Below, piece by piece: positions 38,714-48,249 of a stretch of DNA of 62,010 nt; positions within the stretch are counted from its first letter, which is position 1; the number at the start of each line of letters is the position of its first letter. The notes beneath the pieces are model-generated. The model was not told where the DNA came from. It ran no database searches and saw nothing but the letters and a program-made list of their open reading frames with translations. The stretch is from Gammaproteobacteria bacterium. GTDB lineage: Bacteria > Pseudomonadota > Gammaproteobacteria > S012-40. Made by a program: the position numbers and the translations under genes. The stretch covers positions 1 to 62,010 of the forward strand of contig JAOUHV010000012.1 in NCBI GenBank assembly GCA_029884425.1, given 5' to 3'.

Positions 38714-39336
38714 AACTCATTCCACCTATATGTAAATAGACAGTAAATACGTAGTGCCAATGTTAATGCCCAAATCTTTTGTCTAAATTAAGGCCGCCAA
38801 ATAATTGACGATCAAAAGCATTCCCTTGGTACATCGCCTCCGGGCTTATTGCACTTATAGTGCCAAGTTTAGTTTTATTTTTTAATCAACAAGTTACAGC
38901 CGACTGTTAAAGTAACCGAAGGTTGGATGTAAAAAATACCTAACAAAAAAGGTTAAGAATTAATCAACTTCGGGTCAGTTCGGCAATCGAACGCGAGATT
39001 TTCTGTATGGGGAATAGCGACAGCGGTATTTTATTAATAGCAAATCAGTAGGTTATAGCCGGCTTCCCTCCATGATCATAAAATTGTTTAATTTTCACTC
39101 AATAAATCCAAAAGCGTAAATTTATCCGACACTTTTCACCTTGAGTTGCCTATTTATTGTTCACACCCTTGTTTTATCACACTTTTTCTATAAAAATTTC
39201 CGACATTTATGATCATTTTTTTTGATCGACAAGAAAAATCGACCTCTTTTCTGGATAAAAACACAGTTATTTTAGTCTCTGATTTGAGACAAATTAACTT
39301 CGCTCATAAAATAGACTGATAAAACAGCAGAAATAA
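38714..39336. other. AT-rich gene-free region between sleB-like and glnB genes
   Basis: This 623-bp stretch is clearly richer in A and T than its neighbours and has no credible open reading frame on either strand. It holds a sigma-54 promoter match facing the SleB-type gene (38849-38866) and a repeated TAGTGCCAA (38752-38760 and 38858-38866). No tRNA fold or terminator-ended small RNA was seen by eye. It may hold binding sites or a small RNA; I cannot name one. Confidence 0.5.
38849..38866 (-). promoter_or_regulatory. Putative sigma-54 (RpoN) promoter
   Basis: On the minus strand, TTGGCAC-TATAA-GTGCAA matches the RpoN consensus TTGGCACG-N4-TTGCA with correct spacing of the -24 GG and -12 GC. 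It faces the SleB-type hydrolase gene, with a leader of ~125 nt. No enhancer-binding protein gene is nearby. Confidence 0.6.
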
Positions 39337-39361
39337 AAAAAGCCCCCATTGGGGGCTTTTT
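39337..39361 (-). terminator. Terminator of the sucCD-nadE-glnB operon
   Basis: AAAAAGCCCCC-ATT-GGGGGCTTTTT is a strong stem whose minus-strand copy is followed by a T-run. It ends 25 bp past the glnB stop and closes the operon. Confidence 0.85.
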
Positions 39362-39385
39362 AAAATTGCGCGAAGCGGTCCGTGA

Positions 39386-39760
<375 letters not shown>

Positions 39761-39781
39761 TCACAGGCCCGCAACAGTGTA

Positions 39782-41404
39782 CTAATCGCGAAACCCGGAG
39801 GTAATAGGATAGCGCCTGTCCTTGCCGAACGCCCGGGGCGTGATGCGTATTCCCGGCGCGGCCTGACGTCGCTTGTATTCATTTCGATCCACCATTCGTG
39901 TCACACGAATGACTTCCTGTTGATCAAACCCCATAGCCACAATATCGGCAACACTCATGTCGCGCTCAACATAGGCTTCGAGTATTGGGTCCAACAGCGC
40001 ATAATCTGGCAGACTATCGCTGTCTTTTTGATCTGGTCGCAACTCCGCTGACGGCGGGCGATCAATAATCCTTTGCGGAATCACTTCATGCTGACGGTTA
40101 CGGTAGTTACTCAGATCGTACACCAGGGTTTTGGGCACGTCCTTCAACACATCCAGGCCACCGGCCATGTCGCCGTACAAGGTGGAATAACCAACCGCCA
40201 TCTCGCTCTTGTTACCTGTCGACAAAACCATGCGACCTTTCTTGTTGGAGATGGCCATCAAAATCACACCGCGGCAACGCGCCTGAATATTTTCTTCGGT
40301 GACATCGGCCGCAGCTCCGGCAAATTCATCGGCCAACAGCTCGGTAAATGCAGCAAACGCTTTTTCAATCGAAATACTGCGATAGGTTACACCCAACCGC
40401 TTTGCCATATCGGCCGCATCCCACTCGCTGATGTCTGCGGTATAACGGGACGGCAACATCACCGCTTCCACATTGGGCGCGCCCAAGGCATCAACGGCGA
40501 TCGCCATCGTCAGCGCCGAATCAATTCCGCCGGACAGTCCCAGCACGACACCTTTAAAACCATTTTTTCTCACGTAATCGCGCAAGCCAAGCACCAAGGC
40601 ATCGTAGACTGCCGCCAGATTATCGGGCCGATCGGTTGACACGGACTGGGTACTGCTCAGCCCGTGAGGCGTCAGTTCAAATTCGACCAGCGATATGCTT
40701 TCTTCAAAACTCGCCGCACGGTGCACCACCGTGCCACGGGCATCAACCACAAACGAGGCGCCGTCAAACACCAGTTCATCCTGGCCACCTATCAAATTGA
40801 CGTACACCACCGGCCCCCGTCCTTCCTGAGCACGCTTGGCGACTACCGCTTCACGCTGTTCCATCTTTCCCTGATGAAATGGCGAGGCATTCAGATTCAA
40901 AATCAATTGTGCGCCATGCTCAACCGCTTGCGCGCTCGGTCCCGGAAACCAGATATCCTCGCATACCGACAGCCCCAAACGGATACCATTGACATCGAAA
41001 ATTGATGCTTCTTGTCCGATCGAAAAATAGCGTTTTTCGTCAAACACCGAATAGTTCGGCAACTGTTGCTTGCGATAACAGGCCACATCGACTCCGTCAT
41101 GCAGCACCAACGCGCAATTGAACAACTCGCCATTCACCCGCTGTGGGCAACCGATCACCACGTACATGCCCATGCTGCAGCTGCGCAAATCATTTACTGC
41201 ACTATCAACCTGGCGCATCAATCCTGGACGTAATAACAAATCTTCGGGAGGATAACCGGTGAGACACAATTCGGGAAACACCACCACCTGCGCCCCTTCC
41301 ACGCGCGCACGCGCCACCGCTTCACGAATGCGCACCGTGTTACCGGCAATATCGCCCACTAAAAAATTCAGTTGCGCCAGCGCAATACGCAGCTTTTGAG
41401 TCAC
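39782..41404 (-). CDS. nadE: Glutamine-dependent NAD+ synthetase
   Basis: Amidates deamido-NAD to NAD using glutamine-derived ammonia. The 540-residue two-domain form has an N-terminal nitrilase-like glutaminase with Glu in FPELCLTGYPPED, Lys in CYRKQQLPNYSVFDEK and Cys in GLSVCEDIWF. The C-terminal synthetase carries the ATP-pyrophosphatase loop GLSGGIDSALT and LSTGNKSEMAVGYSTLYGDM. It lies 2 bp after sucD and 57 bp before glnB in one operon. Confidence 0.97.
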   Translation of the reverse strand: MTQKLRIALAQLNFLVGDIAGNTVRIREAVARARVEGAQVVVFPELCLTGYPPEDLLLRPGLMRQVDSAVNDLRSCSMGMYVVIGCPQRVNGELFNCALVLHDGVDVACYRKQQLPNYSVFDEKRYFSIGQEASIFDVNGIRLGLSVCEDIWFPGPSAQAVEHGAQLILNLNASPFHQGKMEQREAVVAKRAQEGRGPVVYVNLIGGQDELVFDGASFVVDARGTVVHRAASFEESISLVEFELTPHGLSSTQSVSTDRPDNLAAVYDALVLGLRDYVRKNGFKGVVLGLSGGIDSALTMAIAVDALGAPNVEAVMLPSRYTADISEWDAADMAKRLGVTYRSISIEKAFAAFTELLADEFAGAAADVTEENIQARCRGVILMAISNKKGRMVLSTGNKSEMAVGYSTLYGDMAGGLDVLKDVPKTLVYDLSNYRNRQHEVIPQRIIDRPPSAELRPDQKDSDSLPDYALLDPILEAYVERDMSVADIVAMGFDQQEVIRVTRMVDRNEYKRRQAAPGIRITPRAFGKDRRYPITSGFRD

Positions 41405-41406
41405 AT

Positions 41407-42279
41407 CTACCCCTTAAAAAATTCCCACATCCGCTGTCCCATATCCAGCGGTGACCGCACCACCAGCGCTCCGCCAGATTCCAGTGCGTTGATTTTACTT
41501 TTTGCCGTTCCCAATCCGCGTGCCACCAGCGCCCCGGCGTGTCCCATGCGCGCGCCAGCCGATGCAGTTGTGCCTGCGATATAAGCCACCACGGGTTTGC
41601 GTACACGCTGACGAATAAATTCTGCAGTCTCTTCTTCTTCGTTGGTGCCAATCATGCCGAGCATGATCATGCCTTTAGTCTTGCGATCGCTTTCAAACAG
41701 CTCCAGCGCCTGCATAAAATTCATGCCGTGAATGGGATCACCGCCAATGCCAACGCAAGTGCTCTGCCCCAAACCCAGCTCAGTGGTTTGGCGAACGGCT
41801 TCGTAGGTCAGCGTACTGGATCGGGAAATGATACCGATAGTGCCAGGCGAATAAATTTCCGGCGGCATGATGCCAAGATTGCACTCGCCCGGCGTGATGA
41901 TTCCAGGCGTGTTCGGTCCCACCAAACGTGCGTTATAAAACGTTAGCGCGGCTTTGACCCGTAACAAATCGTGCACCGGAATGCCACGCGTAATACACAC
42001 GATCAGATTGATTCCGGCCTCAGCGGCCTCAATGATGGCATCGGCTGCAGTTGAAGCGGGCACAAAAATAACGCTGGCGGTCGCGCCGGTCGCTTCGACC
42101 GCATCCCGCACGCTGTTGAAAACCGGCACACCCAGGCAGCGCTCGCCACCGCGTCCAGGCGTCACCGCCGAAACAATCCGGGTGCCATATTCCTGCATCC
42201 GCTGCGCATGAAACAAACCCTGCACACCAGTCATGCCCTGTACAACCACTCGCGTATCTTTACCGGCCAGAATGCTCAT
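41407..42279 (-). CDS. sucD: Succinyl-CoA synthetase alpha subunit, divergent
   Basis: A 290-residue homologue of SucD, which binds CoA and carries the phosphohistidine that passes phosphate to ADP. The CoA-binding QGMTGVQGLFHAQ and the catalytic His in ARMGHAGAL are kept. But the Glu that stabilises the phosphohistidine in E. coli (Glu208, in GEIGG) is Met here (LGMIGTNEE), and GPNCPG is GPNTPG. It starts inside the sucC stop (4-bp overlap) and precedes nadE by 2 bp. It may be a paralogue with altered activity; no second sucCD is in the window. The symbol is by homology. Confidence 0.8.
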   Translation of the reverse strand: MSILAGKDTRVVVQGMTGVQGLFHAQRMQEYGTRIVSAVTPGRGGERCLGVPVFNSVRDAVEATGATASVIFVPASTAADAIIEAAEAGINLIVCITRGIPVHDLLRVKAALTFYNARLVGPNTPGIITPGECNLGIMPPEIYSPGTIGIISRSSTLTYEAVRQTTELGLGQSTCVGIGGDPIHGMNFMQALELFESDRKTKGMIMLGMIGTNEEEETAEFIRQRVRKPVVAYIAGTTASAGARMGHAGALVARGLGTAKSKINALESGGALVVRSPLDMGQRMWEFFKG

Positions 42280-43433
42280 AGCCTGCCCTTTTTGGCCATG
42301 TCCACCACCGCAGCGACAGCCTCCTGGAATCCATCCATCAAACGGAAACCAAACTCCGAATCATTGAGCAACATCAAACCTTCTTTGGCATTGGTTCCGG
42401 CAAAGCGCACCACAGTTGGCTTGTTGGCTTTGCGCAATCGCAACGCGACCAACATTCCGCGCGCCACCATGTCGCAGCGCACAATGCCGCCAAAAATATT
42501 CACCAGCAACACATCCACCTGCGGATTGTCCAGCAACGACCCATAGGCCTCAGCCACTTCCTGCTCATTGGAACGACCACTGATGTCGAGCACACAGGCG
42601 GGCTCTTCCCCGGGCAGGCGAATCAAATCCAGCGTTGCCATTGCCAAGCCAGCACCATTGAGTATGCAGCCGATGTTGCCCTGCAACGGCACATCCGTCA
42701 GCACATACCCCTGCGCATCCAGGCCGACAACACTGGTCCCGCGAACATCACCAAACGTCCCCAGGTCCCTTTGGCGAAACGATGCGTTGCTGTCCGCCAC
42801 CAGTTTGGCATTAAGTGCGGATAATTGATTGTCATCAATGATCGCCAGTGGGCTGATTTCCAGTAACAGCAATTCCTTCTCGACAAACAAGCGATAGGCA
42901 TTGCTCATCACCTGCGATAACTGCACCGCCAACGCCCCGGTCAAGCCAAGGTTCTGCGCCATTTGTCGACAATGATACGGACGAAATCCGAACACGATAT
43001 CCGCGACTTCGGTAAAAACCAGTTCGGGTTTTTCGCGCGCCACCACATCAATCGAGGCGCCGCCGGTATCCGCCGCCATGCAGACAATGCGCTCCAGCAA
43101 AGGGTCAATGCTCATGGCCAGATAAAGGTGCCGCTGCACCTCGGCAGGGCGTTCAATCAGCACCGCAGCCACCGCCTCCCGGCGCTTATCCACGTCACCC
43201 TTGAACATTTGCCCCACCAGCAGGCGAGCATGTTCCACCCCGACCGCCCAGCGCACATAGCCATCCAGACGGGATCGCCCCGCCAAACTTTGCGCTTTGA
43301 TAATCCAGCGATCACCGCCCAACGCGGCCAAGGCCGCCTCCACCTGGGCGTTATCGGTCACCAATTGGGAATCAGGTACGGGAATGCCATAGTCGGCGAA
43401 CAGTCGCTTGGCGTGATATTCGTAGAGTTTCAT
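42276..43433 (-). CDS. sucC: Succinyl-CoA synthetase beta subunit, divergent ATP-grasp
   Basis: A 385-residue homologue of SucC. The start at 43433 gives the typical MKLYEYHAKRLFADYG; a longer in-frame extension is not family-like. The C-terminal ligase region keeps GNIGCILNGAGLAMATLD and VNIFGGIVRCD. In the ATP-grasp part the Gly-rich loop HAGGRGKAGG of E. coli reads LAGRSRLDGY. The Mg2+ ligands Asn199 (EINPL) and Asp213 (LDGKLGAD) appear as EISPL and LNAKLVAD. GNNAELG is GTNAKEG. Nucleotide use may be altered or lost. First gene of a sucC-sucD-nadE-glnB operon, divergent from the desaturase gene. Confidence 0.8.
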   Translation of the reverse strand: MKLYEYHAKRLFADYGIPVPDSQLVTDNAQVEAALAALGGDRWIIKAQSLAGRSRLDGYVRWAVGVEHARLLVGQMFKGDVDKRREAVAAVLIERPAEVQRHLYLAMSIDPLLERIVCMAADTGGASIDVVAREKPELVFTEVADIVFGFRPYHCRQMAQNLGLTGALAVQLSQVMSNAYRLFVEKELLLLEISPLAIIDDNQLSALNAKLVADSNASFRQRDLGTFGDVRGTSVVGLDAQGYVLTDVPLQGNIGCILNGAGLAMATLDLIRLPGEEPACVLDISGRSNEQEVAEAYGSLLDNPQVDVLLVNIFGGIVRCDMVARGMLVALRLRKANKPTVVRFAGTNAKEGLMLLNDSEFGFRLMDGFQEAVAAVVDMAKKGRL

Positions 43434-43563
43434 GAGTGGTTTCCTGCTTCCTGGGATAGCCAGGCAAGCCAGTAAAATAGTCGGGGAATTATGCCCAAGC
43501 TGCCGTTGTTTTAAAAGCCCCGTGAGATACCATAAAATAAATCGAAAACCACGGAACGGAAAC

Positions 43564-44430
43564 ATGAATCCGCGCGACTACAACTACCAAGCTTCAGACA
43601 TGGCTCGCTTCAAACTCGAAGTGCTGCTGTGTAACGCGATCATCCTCGCCCTGTTCGCCTATTTCATCGGCACCGGCGAACATCTCTGGCTCTGCCTGAT
43701 ACTGCTTAACATCAGTTTAGTCCGCTGGATGCTGGCCGTGCACGAGCTATTTCATCATTGCCACAGCGAACAGCTCCATCCGCTGATTCGCAGCTTTCTG
43801 ATTCCGTTTTCACCGCTCAACATTGGCTACGCCGAATACCAGCAATTGCACGCCGGCCATCATGCCCATACCGCCAGCGAACAAGACCCTGACGCTTTCC
43901 ACATTCGCGGTGGCCACCTGCGATCGCTGCTCGGCGCCCTGCGCTTTCCGGAGCAATGCAGCTTACACTATGTCCGCCAACAGGCTGGAGGCTATCGCCC
44001 AGACGCGGCGGTGCTGGCACGCCTGTCACTGTTCGTTCTGCTCGCCTGGTGGGGCGGTATGGCGTTCTGGATCATGTGGCTGGCGCTGCGCATCAACTAC
44101 GGCATTGCCGTCTGGGTCTTTTTCCATCATCTGCACTACCGCCAGCAACAATACGGCACCTTCGAATTACCGCTGCCAATGCTGCTGCAACGCGGACTGG
44201 CTCTGCTGTATGGCAAACCTGCGTTGCTGGCCACCATGCATCACGACGTTCACCACCAGTGGCCCAAAGCCGCAGCCTGGCATTTGCCCACCCTACGCCC
44301 TTTGCTGATCGCAATCAGGGACGGTGCATCCAGCGATCCAACCACACATCAATCCGGCCCCAGAACCGTTCCAGCCAGCGCCGGTACCAGGGCCGCCGCA
44401 GCCAGTGCTCAAGCGAAATCTGCCGACTAG
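43564..44430 (+). CDS. Membrane fatty-acid desaturase family protein
   Basis: A 288-residue membrane di-iron enzyme of the fatty-acid desaturase/hydroxylase superfamily. Three His boxes are present: HELFHHCHSE (~60), HAGHHAHTASEQD (~97) and HHDVHHQW (~226). Hydrophobic helices lie near 20-55 and 155-190. GGAAC and GGAAA precede the ATG at 43564. The last ~38 residues are a low-complexity tail (rich in Ala, Ser, Thr) encoded on the strand opposite the 3' end of the cardiolipin synthase gene. The substrate (acyl lipid, sterol or carotenoid) cannot be told. Confidence 0.85.
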   Translation: MNPRDYNYQASDMARFKLEVLLCNAIILALFAYFIGTGEHLWLCLILLNISLVRWMLAVHELFHHCHSEQLHPLIRSFLIPFSPLNIGYAEYQQLHAGHHAHTASEQDPDAFHIRGGHLRSLLGALRFPEQCSLHYVRQQAGGYRPDAAVLARLSLFVLLAWWGGMAFWIMWLALRINYGIAVWVFFHHLHYRQQQYGTFELPLPMLLQRGLALLYGKPALLATMHHDVHHQWPKAAAWHLPTLRPLLIAIRDGASSDPTTHQSGPRTVPASAGTRAAAASAQAKSAD

Positions 44431-45460
44431 CGGCAAAATCACGCTCAAACATCTCCGCCACCTGCCGGGCAAAACTCTCGTCCTCCAGCTCCTGGTTAGC
44501 TTCCAGATTCCAGCGAAAATTCCAGCGGTCAATGTTGCTCGAGCCAATCGACACCCAGGCATCACACATCTGCACTTTCGCATGAGTGAAACGTGGCTGA
44601 TATTCAAAAATGCGCACGCCCGCGCGTAACAGCGAATAGTAAAAACGCCGCCCCGCATGACGCACCGAAGGATGATCGGTCTGCGGCCCCGGCAACAACA
44701 ATCTCACATCCACGCCGCGACGAGCAGCTCTGGCCAATGCGCGGCGCAACTTTACTGACGGCACAAAATACGCGGTTGCAATCCAGACACGACGTTCAGC
44801 CGCGCGTAACCGCTTCATCAACGTCTGCTTAATTTCCTGCCCATACTGCCCTGACGAAGGACTGACCCGCCCCTGAAAACGATCAGCAAACGTCTGCACC
44901 ACAAAATCATTCGCCAGCGAAATATCACCACTACATTGCCGCCATGCCTCAATAAACAACTGTCGCCAGTCTTGTAAACAAGGTCCGCGCAAGGCCAACA
45001 TAGTTTCACGCCATGCCAATTTCCCGTGGACAAGCGCATCAAACTCATCCGCAATTCCGGCACCACCAACAAACGCCAGCGCACCATCTACCAGCAATAA
45101 TTTGCGATGATCGCGAAACAAGGCTCGGCGCAATCGACCATAATGTAAGGGGTTATAAAAGTGCAGCCGAACTCCGGCTCTGCGCAAGTGGTCGCGATCT
45201 GCCGTTTTCAGTGCATGACAGCCAAAATCATCCAGCAACAAATAAACTTGCGCGCCACGCTGGGCAGCGCGACAAAGAGAGGAAATAAAACGATCAGCGA
45301 CCTGACCAGATTCGAACAAATACATCTCAAGCAGCACTTCCTGTTCTGCCTGATCAATGGCCTGCAACATGCGCGGAAAAAAAATCTCGCCGTCACACAA
45401 CAGCTCAGCATCGTTACCATCACGCCAGCCAAATCGGGTCGTGTGATAATGAATGTTCAT
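44315..45460 (-). CDS. Cardiolipin synthase, phospholipase D superfamily
   Basis: A 381-residue enzyme that makes cardiolipin from phosphatidylglycerol, most like ClsB. Two HKD motifs are present: HRKLLLVDGALAFVGG and HAKVQMCDAWVSIGSSN. No transmembrane segments precede them, as in ClsB. The ATG at 45460 (MNIHYHTTRFGW) is chosen; an upstream in-frame extension lies inside ubiB antisense and is Cys/Trp-rich. It follows ubiB by 1 bp and ends the hslV-to-cls operon. Its 3' end overlaps the desaturase gene tail-to-tail by 116 bp. Confidence 0.9.
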   Translation of the reverse strand: MNIHYHTTRFGWRDGNDAELLCDGEIFFPRMLQAIDQAEQEVLLEMYLFESGQVADRFISSLCRAAQRGAQVYLLLDDFGCHALKTADRDHLRRAGVRLHFYNPLHYGRLRRALFRDHRKLLLVDGALAFVGGAGIADEFDALVHGKLAWRETMLALRGPCLQDWRQLFIEAWRQCSGDISLANDFVVQTFADRFQGRVSPSSGQYGQEIKQTLMKRLRAAERRVWIATAYFVPSVKLRRALARAARRGVDVRLLLPGPQTDHPSVRHAGRRFYYSLLRAGVRIFEYQPRFTHAKVQMCDAWVSIGSSNIDRWNFRWNLEANQELEDESFARQVAEMFERDFAASRQISLEHWLRRPWYRRWLERFWGRIDVWLDRWMHRP

Positions 45461-45461
45461 A

Positions 45462-47108
45462 CTAACTCTTGCGCGGCCACTGCCACAGCCAGCTGAGCAA
45501 ACCAGCGCCCAGCAGCATCCAGCCCAACGGCTGTTGCCAGGCGGCCTGAGTCGGCCCCAGCAAAAGCACCAATACTGCCGCAAGTACCAACGTGCTGCCG
45601 GTAATCGTAGCGAATTGTTTGCGGCTGTTGACTTGCAGAGCACGCACCAACAATTCGGTATCATCTTCACGCCGCTGGCGTGCCCACTGTTGCTGTCGCG
45701 TCAATGCCATCACATCGTGCAGCAGGTCAGGCATGTCGGGGAATTTTTCCAGCCAGCCCGGCGCGCGCTTTTTGATCATTCTGAACACCGCTGCTGGCCC
45801 AACGCGATCGCGCATCCAGTTTTCCAAAAATGGTTTGGCGGTACGCCACAAATCCAGATCAGGATTAAGCTCACGGCCCAAGCCTTCAATGTTGAGCAAG
45901 GTTTTTTGCAGCAACACCAACTGCGGCTGCACTTCCATATTGAACCGACGCGCCGTCTGGAAAAGGCGCAGCAACAATTGGCCGAATGAAATTTCCGCCA
46001 ATGGTTTTTCAAAAATAGGCTCACACACGGTACGAATCGCTGCTTCAAATTCATCCACCCGGGTCGTCGCGGGCACCCAGCCAGATTCCACGTGCAACTC
46101 GCCCACGCGGCGATAATCGCGATTGAAAAATGCCAGGAAATTTTCTGCCAGATAACGCTGATCTTCCGGATTCAGCGTGCCAACAATGCCAAAATCAACA
46201 GCGATGTACTGACCTTCCGGCGAGACAAAAATATTGCCTGGGTGCATATCCGCATGAAAGAAATTATGCTTAAACACCTGGGTGAAAAAAATCTCCACCC
46301 CACGTTCAGACAGCGCTTCCAGATTAATCCCTGCCTCACGCAAGGCCGGCACATTGCTGATGGGAATGCCGCTGATGCGTTCCATCACCATCACACTGGG
46401 ACGAGTGTACGTCCAATGCACTTCGGGAATGTAAAGCAATGGCGAACCATCGAAGTGACGACGAATCTGCGAGGCATTGGCCGCCTCACGCTGCAAGTCC
46501 AGTTCGTCGAGAATGGTTTTTTCATACTCGCTCACCACTTCCACAGCACGCAAGCGTTTACCTTCCGACCAATATTTTTCTGCCAATTCCGCCAGCGTGT
46601 ACAGCAAGGCGATATCGCGTTTGATCACTTTCTTGATCTGTGGCCGCACCACTTTGACAATAACTTCACGACCATCTGCCAATTTGGCCGGATGTACTTG
46701 CGCAATCGACGCAGACGCCAAGGGCGTCTCATCAAAATCGCACAGCACTTCCTCAATGGGTTTGCCGTAGGCTTTTTCGATGACGGCACGCGCCTCATGG
46801 CCGGGAAACGGTGGCACGCGGTCTTGCAGCTTGGCCAACTCCTGCGCAATATCCGGCGGCAACAAATCTGGACGCGTGGAAAGCATCTGACCGAATTTGA
46901 CAAAAATTGGCCCCAAATCTTCCAATGCATGACGAATTCGTTCGCCGCGCGGCTGTTGGTTTCGACCAAACCAATTCCACGGCAAGAGATGCAACACAAA
47001 ACGCACCGGCCGGAACAAATGCATGGCCAAAATCAATTCGTCCAGGCCATGACGAACCAGCACTCTATTGATGGTCAATAAGCGCAATAACTGGGAAATA
47101 CGTTTCAA
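45462..47108 (-). CDS. ubiB: Ubiquinone biosynthesis atypical kinase/ATPase UbiB
   Basis: A 548-residue member of the ABC1/ADCK/UbiB family, needed for ubiquinone synthesis, probably as an ATPase that helps extract lipid intermediates. The KxGQ motif reads [20 protein letters not shown]. The Ala-rich nucleotide loop is [11 protein letters not shown]. Catalytic HADMHPGN and the metal-binding AVDFGIVG are present. Two C-terminal transmembrane helices (~500-545) anchor it. It overlaps ubiJ by 4 bp. Confidence 0.97.
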   Translation of the reverse strand: MKRISQLLRLLTINRVLVRHGLDELILAMHLFRPVRFVLHLLPWNWFGRNQQPRGERIRHALEDLGPIFVKFGQMLSTRPDLLPPDIAQELAKLQDRVPPFPGHEARAVIEKAYGKPIEEVLCDFDETPLASASIAQVHPAKLADGREVIVKVVRPQIKKVIKRDIALLYTLAELAEKYWSEGKRLRAVEVVSEYEKTILDELDLQREAANASQIRRHFDGSPLLYIPEVHWTYTRPSVMVMERISGIPISNVPALREAGINLEALSERGVEIFFTQVFKHNFFHADMHPGNIFVSPEGQYIAVDFGIVGTLNPEDQRYLAENFLAFFNRDYRRVGELHVESGWVPATTRVDEFEAAIRTVCEPIFEKPLAEISFGQLLLRLFQTARRFNMEVQPQLVLLQKTLLNIEGLGRELNPDLDLWRTAKPFLENWMRDRVGPAAVFRMIKKRAPGWLEKFPDMPDLLHDVMALTRQQQWARQRREDDTELLVRALQVNSRKQFATITGSTLVLAAVLVLLLGPTQAAWQQPLGWMLLGAGLLSWLWQWPRKS

Positions 47109-47722
47109 CCGTTGTTCTCCAGCTGGGTCTGCAGGCGCATAATTCGCGCCGCCACACGATCAACGTGAGCGCGCACCTCATCTACCCGATTATAATAATC
47201 ATCCAGTTCAACTTTACTGGGAACATCGCGACGTTCTTCGGTCACATACTCTGCACTGTCGCGCAACAACCCCTGCACGGTTCGCGAAAAAAAGGAAAAC
47301 GCGTCCTGCGCCGCCCGCCCCAATTGATGAGCCGCCACATCGCCGACCACACGGGACAATGGTTCTTCCCAATCAAGTTCCATATTTTTCAAAATGTGCT
47401 GTACGCGCTGTCCCAAACGAACATCGCCTTCAATTTTGACATCGCCAGACAACACACGATCACGCTCATGCGTCATCGCCGTGTGCAACAGCGAAAACAA
47501 ACCACCACGAATCGTGGCATCGACCTGACCATCATAATGATCGGCCAAGCGCACACCATCCAGAGCAGGCATCAGGTACAAAATCAGTCCCGTACCAATC
47601 GCATCAATGACGATCACTTTTCCAGACAAACCATCAAATGCTTCCAGACTTTCCGGGTCCATGCGCAACACCCGGTTAAAAGCCATCTCCATGCTCATCA
47701 ATACAGGCGCAGGTAATCTCAT
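47105..47722 (-). CDS. ubiJ: Ubiquinone biosynthesis accessory factor UbiJ
   Basis: A 205-residue SCP2-type lipid-binding protein that holds ubiquinone intermediates in the soluble Ubi complex. The SCP2 fold covers ~15-115 ([34 protein letters not shown]), followed by a helical C-terminus with a coiled-coil end ([20 protein letters not shown]). It overlaps ubiB and the RDD gene by 4 bp each. Confidence 0.93.
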   Translation of the reverse strand: MRLPAPVLMSMEMAFNRVLRMDPESLEAFDGLSGKVIVIDAIGTGLILYLMPALDGVRLADHYDGQVDATIRGGLFSLLHTAMTHERDRVLSGDVKIEGDVRLGQRVQHILKNMELDWEEPLSRVVGDVAAHQLGRAAQDAFSFFSRTVQGLLRDSAEYVTEERRDVPSKVELDDYYNRVDEVRAHVDRVAARIMRLQTQLENNG

Positions 47723-48249
47723 CTCAATTCCTGTAACAACTGATCCAAACTTTTTTGTGATTCATCAACCTGCCAATGTTCGTGCTCAACCACAACCACC
47801 GTTTTGGCAATTTTATCGTGAAAACCCTGCTTGCGTTTATCCCACAGAATCCAGAAAAAACCCAGACCGAAAGGCAATAACGATAGAAAATAGGCCAGGT
47901 AACGAATAACTGCTTTTGCCGGTGTGATAAGTTTACCCGTATCGGCATCAACCACGTGACAGCGCATCAGCAGCTTGCCCGGCGTGCCGCCAAATCGCAC
48001 CCAAAAGTAAACGGTAGCCGCTAGAAAAAGGAGATTCGACAACCACCTTCCGTCGAAAATGCTAAAACTACCAAAGAAAAAATAATACTCTACCTCTTCT
48101 CCAAAAATGCGCTGCAACCCAGATACACCAAACAAACTCAGCAAAAACAGCACACCAACCAAATAGACAGCCCAAAAAATGAAACTATCGATTATGCTTG
48201 CGATTAGACGCCTCATGAATCCTACATACTGTAGCTGAGAAAGATCCAT
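47719..48249 (-). CDS. RDD-family membrane protein
   Basis: A 176-residue inner-membrane protein with three hydrophobic segments and the RDD marks: RRLIASIIDSFIFW near the N-terminus and FGGTPGKLLMRCHVVDAD in the middle. Some RDD proteins are Na+/H+ antiporters; most are uncharacterised. It sits between ubiE and ubiJ, sharing one base with the ubiE stop and 4 bp with ubiJ. I do not recall an RDD gene here in the common ubiE-ubiJ-ubiB order, so it may be a local insertion tied to membrane or quinone function. Confidence 0.88.
   Translation of the reverse strand: MDLSQLQYVGFMRRLIASIIDSFIFWAVYLVGVLFLLSLFGVSGLQRIFGEEVEYYFFFGSFSIFDGRWLSNLLFLAATVYFWVRFGGTPGKLLMRCHVVDADTGKLITPAKAVIRYLAYFLSLLPFGLGFFWILWDKRKQGFHDKIAKTVVVVEHEHWQVDESQKSLDQLLQELR

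Noticed and set aside
38752-38760. Second TTGGCACTA as another sigma-54 promoter
   Set aside because: The -12 position reads ATTTA and lacks the needed GC, so only the copy at 38858-38866 qualifies.
46092-47081. 329-codon open frame on the plus strand
   Set aside because: Antisense to ubiB, which is intact with all family motifs.
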